Positions 21,362-29,932 of a stretch of 64,000 nucleotides of DNA are shown piece by piece; within the stretch, counting starts at the first letter, position 1, and each line of letters opens with the position of its first letter. Origin of the DNA: Pseudomonas sp. BN102 (lineage in GTDB: Bacteria > Pseudomonadota > Gammaproteobacteria > Pseudomonadales > Pseudomonadaceae); the NCBI RefSeq assembly GCF_029871245.1, contig NZ_SSON01000078.1:1-64000 (forward strand). The letters run 5' to 3'. A program made the position numbers and the translations under genes. The notes under the pieces were generated by a model. It was not told where the DNA came from and did not search any database. It saw only the letters and a list, made by a program, of their open reading frames with translations.

Positions 21362-21637
21362 CTACTCCACGGGCGGCAGGAGATTTGGCTCCTTCTTTCG
21401 CCCCACCCGGACAAATACGGAGAGCCACACCCAAAGGAAGGCGCCCAGGAACTTTGCCGCATCAACGAGAAGGACCCGATCAAGAGCAAGAACGTCGTTG
21501 GTGAAACTCTGGAACGGGTGGTCGGCCAGATAGGAAGCCTCTATTCCCCAGATCAACACGACAGCCCACCCAACACCGGCCAGCCATAGCGCGATCCATA
21601 GCGACCGCTCAACAAACAACCTCTGGGCTTTGTTCAT
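21362..21637 (-). CDS. small membrane protein of the element
   Basis: 91 aa from the ATG at 21637, which has AGGG eight bases upstream; a TTG at 21658 would add seven residues. Two membrane segments are visible (about residues 12-33 and 63-84) with a basic KRVGRKK-like end (VRVGRKKEP). No domain recognised. Its 5' end faces the integrase remnant. Confidence 0.5.
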   Translation of the reverse strand: MNKAQRLFVERSLWIALWLAGVGWAVVLIWGIEASYLADHPFQSFTNDVLALDRVLLVDAAKFLGAFLWVWLSVFVRVGRKKEPNLLPPVE

Positions 21638-21659
21638 TGTGCAATCCCTTGCCTTCAAC

Positions 21660-21871
21660 TCCGGATCAGCTTAGCCCCGAAAACCGAAACCACCCATGAC
21701 CCGGACCTGGCCGAGGCCATCATGCAGCTTCAGTTCCGCGACATCCGGCCGAAAGCCGCCTCGGAAATCGTGAGCCTGGAGAACGCTTCCGACCTCCTGG
21801 GACACACCAAACAGGAAATCACCAAGCGGGTTTACCGGCGCATCGGTAAGGCGGTGAACCCCGTGAAATAG
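21660..21871 (+). pseudogene. tyrosine recombinase (phage integrase), C-terminal remnant
   Basis: An open frame without its own start ends at TAG 21869-21871. It encodes the end of a phage integrase: QFRDIRPKAASEI (box with the second catalytic Arg), LLGHTKQEITKRVYRRIG (LGH motif and the nucleophile Tyr) and NPVK at the C-terminus. The N-terminal arm-binding domain, the core-binding domain and the first catalytic Arg are missing, since the upstream DNA is occupied by an opposed gene. It cannot be active. It lies 80 bp from the right repeat, as expected for an element's integrase. Confidence 0.8.
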
Positions 21872-21900
21872 CCAAGGGGTTGCCGAAATGGCCGGAATAG

Positions 21901-21909
21901 TTGCGGAAA
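21901..21909. repeat. candidate integrase arm-type site, right
   Basis: Second copy of TTGCGGAAA in the same orientation as 19833-19841, between the integrase remnant and the right boundary repeat. A related TTGCCGAAA lies 20 bp before it. Confidence 0.3.
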
Positions 21910-21932
21910 TGGACGGGCTGGAAGTGGCGTAT

Positions 21933-21998
21933 TCAACGCCTTACTGAAACGCCAGCGGCAGCCGAATTGGCTGCCGCTGCGGGTACTGCTTGAGTCAT
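21933..21998 (-). pseudogene. orphaned original 5' end of truA
   Basis: Three bases after the fimV stop an ATG at 21998 opens a 21-codon frame, MTQAVPAAAANSAAAG, continuing VSVRR and a stop. Its last truA-like codons (TCG GCT GCC GCT GGC) are identical, and in the same frame, as the codons just before [10 protein letters not shown] in truA at 19707. Joining the two restores a normal TruA N-terminus, so this is the start left behind by the insertion. Confidence 0.8.
21951..21965. repeat. attachment-site repeat, fimV side
   Basis: Exact direct copy of 19707-19721. With the next bases it forms a GCGGCAGCC/GGCTGCCGC hairpin just after fimV, which could also act in ending fimV transcription, though no T-run follows. 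Confidence 0.75.
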
Positions 21999-22001
21999 CT
22001 A

Positions 22002-24914
22002 TCAGCTGAGACGTGCGATCAGTTCGCGCGCTTCCTGCTGTTGGGTGTCATTCCCCTCCGAGATCACCTCGTCGAGGATGTCGCGAGCGCCTTCCGTGTC
22101 GCCCATGTCGATATAGGCGCGAGCCAGGTCCAGTTTGGTCGCGGTTTCATCGGTGCCGGAAAGGAAGTCGAAGTCGTCCTCCTCATCCAGGCCCGGTGCC
22201 GGCACTTTGTCCTCCAGGACCGCGACCGGCTCTGGCGCCTGTTGCAGGCTGGCGGAGAGCTGGTCGAGCTCAGCACTGACCTCGTCGAGCTGAGCCGCGA
22301 AGCTGTCGTTGTCGGCCAGCGGCTCGGCAACCGATTCATCAGGCAGGGACAGGTCGAAGTCAGCCGGCAGGTCGAGCAGGCCGGAGATGGCCACCTCCGG
22401 TGCGGGAGCCGGTTCCCGGGGCGCCGTCGGCGCGTCGAAATCGTCGTCCAGGCTTAGCAGGAAGTCGTCCTCCTCGGCGGTAACCGGCTTGGCAGCGGGC
22501 TCCAGGTCGAGGCTGAAATCGGCGAGGTCATCGCTGAGCTCGAGGCTCTCGTTGCTGGTCGGCAACTCTTCGTCGCCACCGATATCCAGGTCGAACTCCA
22601 GGCCGTCCGCAGCCTTGGCCTGCTCGGCGAGCGCATCGAACTCCAGATCATCGAGGCTCAGCTCATTGGCCGGAGCTGCCGCGGGCTGGATCGCCGCCGG
22701 CTTCTCCTCCGCCAGCTCGATATCCAGGCTGGATTCCAGGTCGTCCAGGCTGAGATCGAACGCGTCGTCCAGATCCGCGCCCGGCGCAGCGCTGCTGGCG
22801 GCAGGAGCATCGTCCAGGGTCAGGTCATCGAGGCTGAAGCTGTCGAGGTCATCGGCCGCGGCCAGACCGGCGGCAGCGGTGGCGGCAACCGCAGCCACTG
22901 CGATGGCCGGATACCGGCCCTTCAGCTGCTCGATCTCGCTGGCAGCGCCGCCGATTTCGCGGAGCTCCCTTTCCTGACGGGCGAAACCATCGCGATCGCC
23001 CAGTTCGGCATAGACCTCCAGCAGTTTCAGGCGCAGGTCGCTGCGATGCGGCTCATCGTTGATGGCATTCTGCAGCAGCTCGCCGGCCTGGCTGAAGCGG
23101 CCGTAGGCGATATAGATGTCGGCTTCGCTGATCACATCACCAGTCTCGGCGGTGACGCGCTCTTCAGGTTTGTCCTGCGCCGCGTCCGGAGCCGAGGCTT
23201 CTGCGGTTTCCGCGGTTTCCAGCCCAAGGGCATCGAGGGCAGCGAAGCTGTCGTCCTTCAGGTCGAGGTCGCTGTCGAAGCCGTTCTCGTCATCGCGGGC
23301 GGCCAGGCTGTTCTGCAGCTCGGCTTCCTTCAGTGCATTGCGACGGGACAGCACCATCAGCAACACCAGCAGGGCCACCAGGGCGCTGCCGCCGGCCAGC
23401 ATGAGAAGCATCGGGTTGGCCAGCACGTCGTCGATGATGCTGGACTTCGGCGGTTCGGCAACCGGGGCAGCCTGCGCCGGTTCGGCGGGCTGGGCAGGCG
23501 CCGCGGCAACGGGCGCCGCTGGGGCGGCCGCTTCAGGAGCCGGAGCAGGAGTACCGGACTCGGCCGGAGCAGCCGGTTGTGCCGGGGCAGCAGCAAGAGC
23601 GGCGGGCTGGGCAGGTGCCTCGGCAACGGACGCCTCGGGGGTGGCCGGCGCGGGAGTCGGAGCGGGCTGGACCGGATCCGCTGCGGGCTTGGCCTCCTCG
23701 GCGGAGGCGGCGGCCGGAGCTGCGGGGGCTTGCTTGCCCTGGGCGGCCATGTCCGCCTGGAGCTTGGCCAACTGGTCATCCTTGAGCTGGATCAGGCGCT
23801 GCAGCTTGTCCATCTGGCTCTGCAGATCGCCCATGCGACTCTTCAGCTCTTCGTTCTCGCGACGAGTGGAGTCCAGGCTTTCCTGGGTGACGGCCAGCTT
23901 GTCGCTGAGGGCTTTGCTTTCGCCATTAGCGCCCTTGTCACTGCCGCTGGAAGCCTTGCCGCTGGCAGCAGCTACCAAGCGCAGGCTGTCCTCGGTATCG
24001 ACCTTCTCGGGCGCCTCACCGGCGCTGGCGCGCTTGGTAGCGTCCAGCTGGCGCTTGCCCTCCCCTGCCAGGCTGCGTCCTTCGCGCCAGGCGGTGTTCT
24101 GCACCGCGACCTGGCTCAGGGCTTCCGCCTGGCTGCGGCTGGCAATCTGTTGCTCATCGGGCAGGCGAAGAACCTGGCCACTCTTCAGGCGGTTGATGTT
24201 GCCGTCGACAAAGGCGTCCGGGTTCAGGTCCTGGATGGCCAGCATGGCCTGGTGCACCGAGCCGCTGGCGCGGGTGCGTTCAGCGATCTCCCACAGGGTA
24301 TCGCGGGAGGTGGTGCGGTATTGGTCGGTCGGCGCTTTGGCCGCTGGCGCGGGAGCAGGGGCCGCGGGAGCGCTCGGACGCGGCGCGGCGGCGGGAGCCG
24401 AAGCTGCAGCGGGCGCACTGCGGACCGGCGCGGGCGCAACCGCCGCACGCGGTGCCGGAGTGGGAGCTGCGACCGGGATCTTCGGCGCGGCGGCTACCGC
24501 GGTTTGCGGCGAATAGAGCGGCGGATCCAGCAGCAGGGTGTATTCACGCAGCAGGCGGCCGTTGGGCCAGAGCACCTCGACGAGGAAATTCAGATAGGGT
24601 TCGCGGACCGGCTTGCTCGACGTCACCCGGATGACACTGCGGCCATTGGGCTTGAGGACCGGGGTGAACTTGAGGTCCGCCAGGAAGTACTGGCGATCGA
24701 CCCCGGCCTTGGAGAACTCCTCGGCCGACGCCAGGCTCGGCTTGACCTCGGCCGATGCGAGATCGCGCACTTCGAGCAGCTCGATCTCCGCGACCAGAGG
24801 CTGGTTCAAGGAGGAGCGCAGGGTGACTTCCCCAAGCCCGAGCGCGTGGGCCATGCCCGAAGTCAGCGCGGATGCGGCCGCGATTGCCAGCACAAGTTTG
24901 CGAACCCGAACCAT
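22002..24914 (-). CDS. fimV: motility hub / pilus assembly protein FimV
   Basis: 970 aa. Signal peptide (LVLAIAAASALTSGMAHA), periplasmic FimV N-domain beginning GLGEVTLRSSLNQPLVAEIE, a LysM peptidoglycan-binding unit (about residues 195-255), a coiled coil (about 340-395), one membrane helix (LLMLAGGSALVALLVLLMVL, about 507-530) and a long acidic cytoplasmic part ending in the FimV TPR motif (LDLARAYIDMGDTEGARDIL). Pro/Ala-rich linkers separate the parts. In P. aeruginosa FimV is needed for type IV pilus-driven twitching and type II secretion of some exoproteins. The coupled truA downstream has been moved away by the element. Confidence 0.96.
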   Translation of the reverse strand: MVRVRKLVLAIAAASALTSGMAHALGLGEVTLRSSLNQPLVAEIELLEVRDLASAEVKPSLASAEEFSKAGVDRQYFLADLKFTPVLKPNGRSVIRVTSSKPVREPYLNFLVEVLWPNGRLLREYTLLLDPPLYSPQTAVAAAPKIPVAAPTPAPRAAVAPAPVRSAPAAASAPAAAPRPSAPAAPAPAPAAKAPTDQYRTTSRDTLWEIAERTRASGSVHQAMLAIQDLNPDAFVDGNINRLKSGQVLRLPDEQQIASRSQAEALSQVAVQNTAWREGRSLAGEGKRQLDATKRASAGEAPEKVDTEDSLRLVAAASGKASSGSDKGANGESKALSDKLAVTQESLDSTRRENEELKSRMGDLQSQMDKLQRLIQLKDDQLAKLQADMAAQGKQAPAAPAAASAEEAKPAADPVQPAPTPAPATPEASVAEAPAQPAALAAAPAQPAAPAESGTPAPAPEAAAPAAPVAAAPAQPAEPAQAAPVAEPPKSSIIDDVLANPMLLMLAGGSALVALLVLLMVLSRRNALKEAELQNSLAARDDENGFDSDLDLKDDSFAALDALGLETAETAEASAPDAAQDKPEERVTAETGDVISEADIYIAYGRFSQAGELLQNAINDEPHRSDLRLKLLEVYAELGDRDGFARQERELREIGGAASEIEQLKGRYPAIAVAAVAATAAAGLAAADDLDSFSLDDLTLDDAPAASSAAPGADLDDAFDLSLDDLESSLDIELAEEKPAAIQPAAAPANELSLDDLEFDALAEQAKAADGLEFDLDIGGDEELPTSNESLELSDDLADFSLDLEPAAKPVTAEEDDFLLSLDDDFDAPTAPREPAPAPEVAISGLLDLPADFDLSLPDESVAEPLADNDSFAAQLDEVSAELDQLSASLQQAPEPVAVLEDKVPAPGLDEEDDFDFLSGTDETATKLDLARAYIDMGDTEGARDILDEVISEGNDTQQQEARELIARLS

Positions 24915-25056
24915 AGAGTGATTCCCTTGTTTTATCTTTTTTCCCGCTGCGCGAGAGGAGGGTCTTAAGTCGCTGCCTGCGCACGCCGAAACGGCGGCTC
25001 CCCATCAACGATAAGGCCAAGCCAGTATTGTCAAGCTAGAATAATTCTACAAATTT

Positions 25057-26085
25057 TCAGGTAAGTATCTTTGACAGATAGTGTTTTATCAATAACTCGG
25101 CAGACTGCACGGCATTGAGCGCAGCGCCTTTTCTTGCATTATCTGAAGCAATCCACAAATTGAGTTCACACGGGTCATCCAGCCCGCCGCGCACCCTGCC
25201 TACATATACCGAATCCTGCCCCACAGCGTCGCCGACAGCGGTCGGATAATCGCCCTCTTCCTCCACCAATTCGACACACGGCGCCTCGCGCAGGCGCTCG
25301 AAAACGGCGGCAAGGTCCACTGCCTTGTCCGCCACCAGGGAAACCGCCAGGCTGTCCCCGAAGAACACCGGCGCCAGGGCACAGGTGGCGGACACACGCA
25401 ACCCGGGCTCACCGAGCAATTGCCTGATCTCGCTGGCCATGCGCCGCTCCAGGGCGATATGCCCCTGGGCATCGGGCGCACCGGCCTGGGCCAGGATGTT
25501 GAAGGCGATCTGCCGGTCGAAGAAACGCGGCTCCAGCGGCCTGGCGTTGAGCAGTTCGGCAGTCTGTCGGGCCAGTTCGGTGACCCCTTCGCGACCGCGG
25601 CTGGAGACCGCCAGGCTGGCCGTCACACTGAGGCGCTGCGCCGTGAACAGGTCCTTCAGGGGCGCAAGCACACAGGCCAAGGCCACGGCGGAGGCGCTGG
25701 GACTGGTCAGCTGATAGGGCGCCGCCAGACCTTCCAGCAACTGCGGGTTGGCTTCCGGCACCAGACTTGGCGCCGCTGCGGCATCCAGGGCCCCGGAAAG
25801 GTCGATCAGCGAACAGCCCGCGGTGGTTGCCCGAGCAGCGAAGCTGCGGGTCACGGCCTCGCCGGCGGCGAAGAAGACCAGGCGCACCTGGGAAAAGTCG
25901 AAGTCGGCCACATCGCGCACGCGCAGGTTGCGCCCCTTGAAGGGCAACGAGGCGCCGGCGGACTCGCCACTGGCGAGAAGATGAAGGGTGCCGACCGGGA
26001 ATTCCCGCTCCTCGAGGAGCTGGACGAGGGTTTCGCCAACGGTGCCGGTGGCGCCGATCACGGCGATGTCGAGGGACTGGCTCAT
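25057..26085 (-). CDS. aspartate-semialdehyde dehydrogenase-like protein (Usg type), active-site Cys lacking
   Basis: 342 aa with an N-terminal Rossmann motif (IGATGTVGETLVQLLEE) and the ASD fold throughout. Where true Asd has GGNCTVSL with the catalytic Cys, this protein reads LTSPSASAVALA, with Ser at the Cys position, so it is unlikely to be an active dehydrogenase. It matches the asd paralogue that sits next to asd in Pseudomonas and the Usg protein of E. coli, whose role is not known. It lies 110 bp downstream of asd. Confidence 0.9.
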   Translation of the reverse strand: MSQSLDIAVIGATGTVGETLVQLLEEREFPVGTLHLLASGESAGASLPFKGRNLRVRDVADFDFSQVRLVFFAAGEAVTRSFAARATTAGCSLIDLSGALDAAAAPSLVPEANPQLLEGLAAPYQLTSPSASAVALACVLAPLKDLFTAQRLSVTASLAVSSRGREGVTELARQTAELLNARPLEPRFFDRQIAFNILAQAGAPDAQGHIALERRMASEIRQLLGEPGLRVSATCALAPVFFGDSLAVSLVADKAVDLAAVFERLREAPCVELVEEEGDYPTAVGDAVGQDSVYVGRVRGGLDDPCELNLWIASDNARKGAALNAVQSAELLIKHYLSKILT

Positions 26086-26195
26086 GGGAGGACTACTTCT
26101 GGCGATGCGGGGAGCGGCACTTTAACCGCCCCCCCGCACGCAGGCAATCGAGGGTCAGGGGACGCCGACGAGCCTCATCGACGCCCCGCGAATCA

Positions 26196-27308
26196 TCAAC
26201 GCTCCAGCAGGATACGCAGCATCCGGCGCAGCGGCTCGGCGGCACCCCAGAGGAGCTGGTCACCGACGGTGAAGGCACCGAGGTACTGCGAACCCATGTT
26301 GAGCTTGCGCAGACGGCCAACCGGAACGCTGAGGGTGCCGGTCACGGCAGTCGGGGTCAGCTCGCGCATGCTGATCTCGCGCTGGTTCGGCACCAGCTTA
26401 ACCCAGGGGTTGTGCTGGCTGATCATGCCTTCGATGTCGGCGATCGGCACATCCTTGTTCAGCTTGATGGTCAGCGCCTGACTGTGGCAGCGCATGGCGC
26501 CGATGCGCACGCAGATGCCGTCCACCGGGATCGGGCTCTTGAAACGACCGAGGATCTTGTTGGTCTCGGCCTGGCCTTTCCACTCTTCACGGCTCTGGCC
26601 GTTGGGCAGTTCCTTGTCGATCCAGGGGATCAGGCTGCCCGCCAGGGGCACACCGAAGTTCTCGGTGGGGAAGTCTTCGCCGCGCATGGCTTCGGCCACC
26701 TTGCGGTCGATGTCGAGGATGGCGCTGGCCGGATTGGCCAGGTCATCGGCGACCGCCGCATGGGTCGCGCCCATCTGCTTGATCAGCTCACGCATGTTCT
26801 GCGCGCCGGCGCCGGAGGCTGCCTGGTAGGTCATGGCGCTCATCCACTCCACCAGACCGGCTTCGAACAGGCCGCCCAGGGCCATCAGCATCAGGCTGAC
26901 GGTGCAGTTGCCGCCGATGTAGTTCTTGGTGCCCGCGTCCAGCTGCTGGTCGATGACCTTGCGGTTGACCGGGTCGAGGACGATGACCGCGTCATCCTGC
27001 ATGCGCAGGCTGGAGGCGGCGTCGATCCAGTAACCCTGCCAGCCGGCTTCGCGCAGTTTGGGGAACACCTCGTTGGTGTAGTCGCCACCCTGGCAGGTCA
27101 GGATCACATCGAGGCTCTTCAGCTCGTCGATGCTGTAGGCGTCCTTCAGCGGGGCAATGTCCTTGCCGACCGCGGGGCCCTGGCCACCGACATTGGAAGT
27201 GGTGAAGAACACCGGCTCGATCAGGTCGAAATCCCGCTCTTCCAGCATTCGCTGCATGAGCACGGAACCCACCATGCCGCGCCAACCGATCAGACCTACA
27301 CGCTTCAT
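26196..27308 (-). CDS. asd: aspartate-semialdehyde dehydrogenase
   Basis: 370 aa. N-terminal [14 protein letters not shown] for NADP, the catalytic Cys in [10 protein letters not shown] (about residue 135) and the catalytic His in [13 protein letters not shown]. It turns aspartyl phosphate into aspartate semialdehyde, the branch point to lysine/diaminopimelate, threonine and methionine, so it is needed for cell wall synthesis. It follows leuB in the same direction with a 57-bp gap. Confidence 0.97.
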   Translation of the reverse strand: MKRVGLIGWRGMVGSVLMQRMLEERDFDLIEPVFFTTSNVGGQGPAVGKDIAPLKDAYSIDELKSLDVILTCQGGDYTNEVFPKLREAGWQGYWIDAASSLRMQDDAVIVLDPVNRKVIDQQLDAGTKNYIGGNCTVSLMLMALGGLFEAGLVEWMSAMTYQAASGAGAQNMRELIKQMGATHAAVADDLANPASAILDIDRKVAEAMRGEDFPTENFGVPLAGSLIPWIDKELPNGQSREEWKGQAETNKILGRFKSPIPVDGICVRIGAMRCHSQALTIKLNKDVPIADIEGMISQHNPWVKLVPNQREISMRELTPTAVTGTLSVPVGRLRKLNMGSQYLGAFTVGDQLLWGAAEPLRRMLRILLER

Positions 27309-27365
27309 GACAACTACACCTTTCTTGAAAAAGTGGGCCGCTGGTTTTCCAGCGAGCCCGACAGA

Positions 27366-28448
27366 TTACAGATTCCGCAGTGCGGCGACCACTGCATCGC
27401 CCATCTCACGGGTACCGACCTTGGTCGCACCGGCGGAGTAGATATCGCCGGTCCGCAGCCCCTGGTCCAGGACCAGGCTGACGGCCTTCTCGATGGCGTC
27501 GGCGGCAGCGGTCTGGTTGAAGCTGTAACGCAGCATCATCGATACCGAGAGTATGGTCGCCAATGGGTTGGCGATGCCCTGTCCGGCGATGTCCGGCGCC
27601 GAGCCGTGGCAGGGTTCGTACATGCCCTTGTTGTTCGAATCCAGCGAGGCAGATGGCAGCATGCCGATGGAACCGGTGAGCATGGAAGCCTCATCCGACA
27701 GGATGTCGCCGAACATGTTGTCGGTGACCATTACATCGAACTGCTTGGGCGCGCGCACCAGCTGCATGGCGGCGTTGTCGACATACATGTGGCTGAGTTC
27801 GATGTCAGGGTAATCCTTGGCCACCTCCTCCACCACTTCGCGCCACAGCTGGCTGGAGGCCAGGACGTTGGCCTTGTCCACCGAGCAGAGCTTCTTACCG
27901 CGCACACGCGCCATATCGAAACCGACCCGAGCGATGCGACGGATTTCGCTCTCGCTGTACGGAAGGGTGTCGTAGGCCTGGCGCTCGCCGTTTTCCAGTA
28001 CGCGCTGCTCACGGGGCTGGCCGAAGTAGATGCCACCGGTCAGTTCGCGGACGATGAGGATATCCAGGCCGGCGACCACTTCCGGCTTGAGGCTGGAAGC
28101 CTCGGCCAGTTGCGGATAGAGGATGGCCGGACGCAGGTTGGCGAACAGGCCCAGTTGCGAACGGATCTTCAGCAGGCCGCGCTCCGGACGGATGTCACGC
28201 TCGATCTTGTCCCACTTCGGCCCACCCACGGCGCCCAGCAGCACGGCGTCAGCCTTGCGCGCACGCTCCAGGGTCTCGTCGGCCAGGGGCACACCGTGCT
28301 TGTCGATGGCGGCGCCGCCGATGACGTCTTCGGTCAGTTCGAGGCCGAGCTGGAACTTGTCGTTGGCCAGCTCCAGAACCTTGACCGCTTCGGCCATGAT
28401 TTCCGGGCCGATGCCGTCGCCGGGGAGAACCAGAATCTGTTTGCTCAT
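27366..28448 (-). CDS. leuB: 3-isopropylmalate dehydrogenase
   Basis: 360 aa from the ATG at 28448, with GAGGAAAGC directly before it; the frame runs to 28487 but that part is not conserved. It begins [20 protein letters not shown] and has the isopropylmalate/isocitrate dehydrogenase signature [23 protein letters not shown]-linked oxidation and decarboxylation of 3-isopropylmalate in leucine synthesis. It is part of the leuC-leuD-methyltransferase-leuB run. Confidence 0.97.
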   Translation of the reverse strand: MSKQILVLPGDGIGPEIMAEAVKVLELANDKFQLGLELTEDVIGGAAIDKHGVPLADETLERARKADAVLLGAVGGPKWDKIERDIRPERGLLKIRSQLGLFANLRPAILYPQLAEASSLKPEVVAGLDILIVRELTGGIYFGQPREQRVLENGERQAYDTLPYSESEIRRIARVGFDMARVRGKKLCSVDKANVLASSQLWREVVEEVAKDYPDIELSHMYVDNAAMQLVRAPKQFDVMVTDNMFGDILSDEASMLTGSIGMLPSASLDSNNKGMYEPCHGSAPDIAGQGIANPLATILSVSMMLRYSFNQTAAADAIEKAVSLVLDQGLRTGDIYSAGATKVGTREMGDAVVAALRNL

Positions 28449-28490
28449 GCTTTCCTCATCCATTAATAGGCGCCGCAGCGCCGTCAATTC

Positions 28491-29255
28491 TCAGCGTTCG
28501 GCCCACAGCACCAGCACATCGGTACTGAAGGAGCCATCCGCGGCAATTTCGAAATACTCGCGAACCTCCTCGCCCACCGCGCCCTGCAAGGCGAGGATGG
28601 CATCGCGGAAGACCGCCGGGGTGCGCATGCGCTCGATCCAGGAGGCGAACTCCAGGCGCAGGCGCTGACGCGTGTGCCCCGTGACGAACAGCCCTGCCTC
28701 GCTGACCTGCTGCAACCACTCGGCCGCGGAATAATCGCGCACATGGCTGGTATCGCGCAGCACTTCCACCGTTTGCAGGTGGGTGTCGAGCAACGGGCTG
28801 CCGGGCGAGGCGACGTCGATGAAGGCCACCACGCCGCCGGGTTTCAGAACCCGGCGCACTTCGCGCAGGGCGAGGCCGAGGTCGCTCCAGTGGTGCGCCG
28901 AATAGCGGCTGAAGACGAAATCGAAGCTGGCATCGGCAAAAGGCAAGCGCTCGGCCGCACCGCGCTCGGTGCGCACATTGCCCAGACCACGCTGGGCAGC
29001 GGCGCTGGCGACGACCTCGAGCATCTGCTCGGACAGGTCGTACGCCACCACCTCTCCCACCAGCGGCGCGACGTGGAAGCTGACATGTCCGGCGCCGCAG
29101 CCGAGGTCGAGCACGCGCGCGTCGCCACGTCCGTCGACCGCCGCCTGCAGCAGCGAGAACTCCACGCCCTGGGCATGCACCGCACTACTCAGGTAGGCAT
29201 TGGCCTGCTCGCCGAACTGGCGCTGGACCACCTGATCATGGGCTTTGTCGCTCAT
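28491..29255 (-). CDS. class I SAM-dependent methyltransferase
   Basis: 254 aa from the ATG at 29255 with GGAGA six bases upstream. Methyltransf_11-type fold: SAM motif VLDLGCGAGHVS, then VAYDLSEQML and LPFADASFDFVFSRYS, and post motif LREVRRVLKPGGVV. It resembles UbiE/BioC-like small-molecule methyltransferases but I cannot name a substrate. It lies between leuD and leuB, 42 bp from leuB, and the same arrangement is found in P. aeruginosa. A role in leucine synthesis is not known. Confidence 0.88.
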   Translation of the reverse strand: MSDKAHDQVVQRQFGEQANAYLSSAVHAQGVEFSLLQAAVDGRGDARVLDLGCGAGHVSFHVAPLVGEVVAYDLSEQMLEVVASAAAQRGLGNVRTERGAAERLPFADASFDFVFSRYSAHHWSDLGLALREVRRVLKPGGVVAFIDVASPGSPLLDTHLQTVEVLRDTSHVRDYSAAEWLQQVSEAGLFVTGHTRQRLRLEFASWIERMRTPAVFRDAILALQGAVGEEVREYFEIAADGSFSTDVLVLWAER

Positions 29256-29276
29256 TGCATTCTCCACCGGGCGCAC

Positions 29277-29921
29277 TCAGGCGTCCCGGAACAACCAGGG
29301 TTGGCGCTGCCGATAGCCGGCCTCGAACGCTTTGATCGCGTCGGCGTCCTGCAGGGTCAGGCCGATGTCATCCAGGCCATTGAGCAGGCAGTGCTTGCGG
29401 AAGGCATCCACCTCGAAGCCGTACTGCTTGCCGTCCGGACGGGTCACGGTCTGCGCCGCCAGGTCGACGGTGAGCTGGTAGCCCTCGCTGGCTTCCACCT
29501 GCTGGAACAGCTCATCGACTTCTTCTTCCTTCAGGATGATCGGCAGCAGGCCATTCTTGAAGCTGTTGTTGAAGAAGATGTCGGCATAGCTCGGCGCGAT
29601 AATCGCGCGGAAGCCGTACTCGTCCAGCGCCCAGGGCGCGTGCTCGCGGCTGGAGCCGCAACCGAAGTTCTCGCGGGCCAGGAGCACGCTGGCGCCCTGG
29701 TAACGCGGGAAGTTCAGGACGAAGTCCTTGTTCACCGGGCGCTTGGAGTTGTCCTGGTTCGGCTGGCCGACATCCAGGTAGCGCCACTCGTCGAACAGGT
29801 TGGGGCCGAAGCCCGTGCGCTTGATCGACTTGAGGAACTGTTTGGGAATGATCTGATCGGTGTCGACGTTGGCGCGATCCAGCGGAGCGACGAGACCGGT
29901 GTGTTGGGTAAAGGCTTTCAT
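29277..29921 (-). CDS. leuD: 3-isopropylmalate dehydratase small subunit
   Basis: 214 aa from the ATG at 29921 preceded by AAGGAG. The start [20 protein letters not shown] and the swivel-domain motif [19 protein letters not shown] are typical. With LeuC it isomerises 2- to 3-isopropylmalate. It is 11 bp after leuC. Confidence 0.97.
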   Translation of the reverse strand: MKAFTQHTGLVAPLDRANVDTDQIIPKQFLKSIKRTGFGPNLFDEWRYLDVGQPNQDNSKRPVNKDFVLNFPRYQGASVLLARENFGCGSSREHAPWALDEYGFRAIIAPSYADIFFNNSFKNGLLPIILKEEEVDELFQQVEASEGYQLTVDLAAQTVTRPDGKQYGFEVDAFRKHCLLNGLDDIGLTLQDADAIKAFEAGYRQRQPWLFRDA

Positions 29922-29932
29922 CTCGACTCTCC

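Larger units (their letters stand above)
19707..21965. mobile_element. decayed integrative element inserted in the 5' end of truA
   Basis: A 2.26-kb block between fimV and truA, bounded by direct repeats of GCCAGCGGCAGCCGA at 19707-19721 and 21951-21965; similarity continues for about 15 bp on either side with few mismatches. At the fimV end it holds the last 60 or so codons of a tyrosine integrase. Inside are short genes like those of Pseudomonas prophages and no structural, replication or conjugation genes. Both junctions lie in the same truA codons (TCG GCT GCC GCT GGC). I infer integrase-mediated insertion followed by loss of most cargo. Confidence 0.8.

Noticed and set aside
21946-21985. 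Hairpin after fimV as an ordinary terminator
   Set aside because: The stem is made by the Ala-rich codons of the old truA start and the boundary repeat, and no T-run follows it. A termination role is possible but not its origin.
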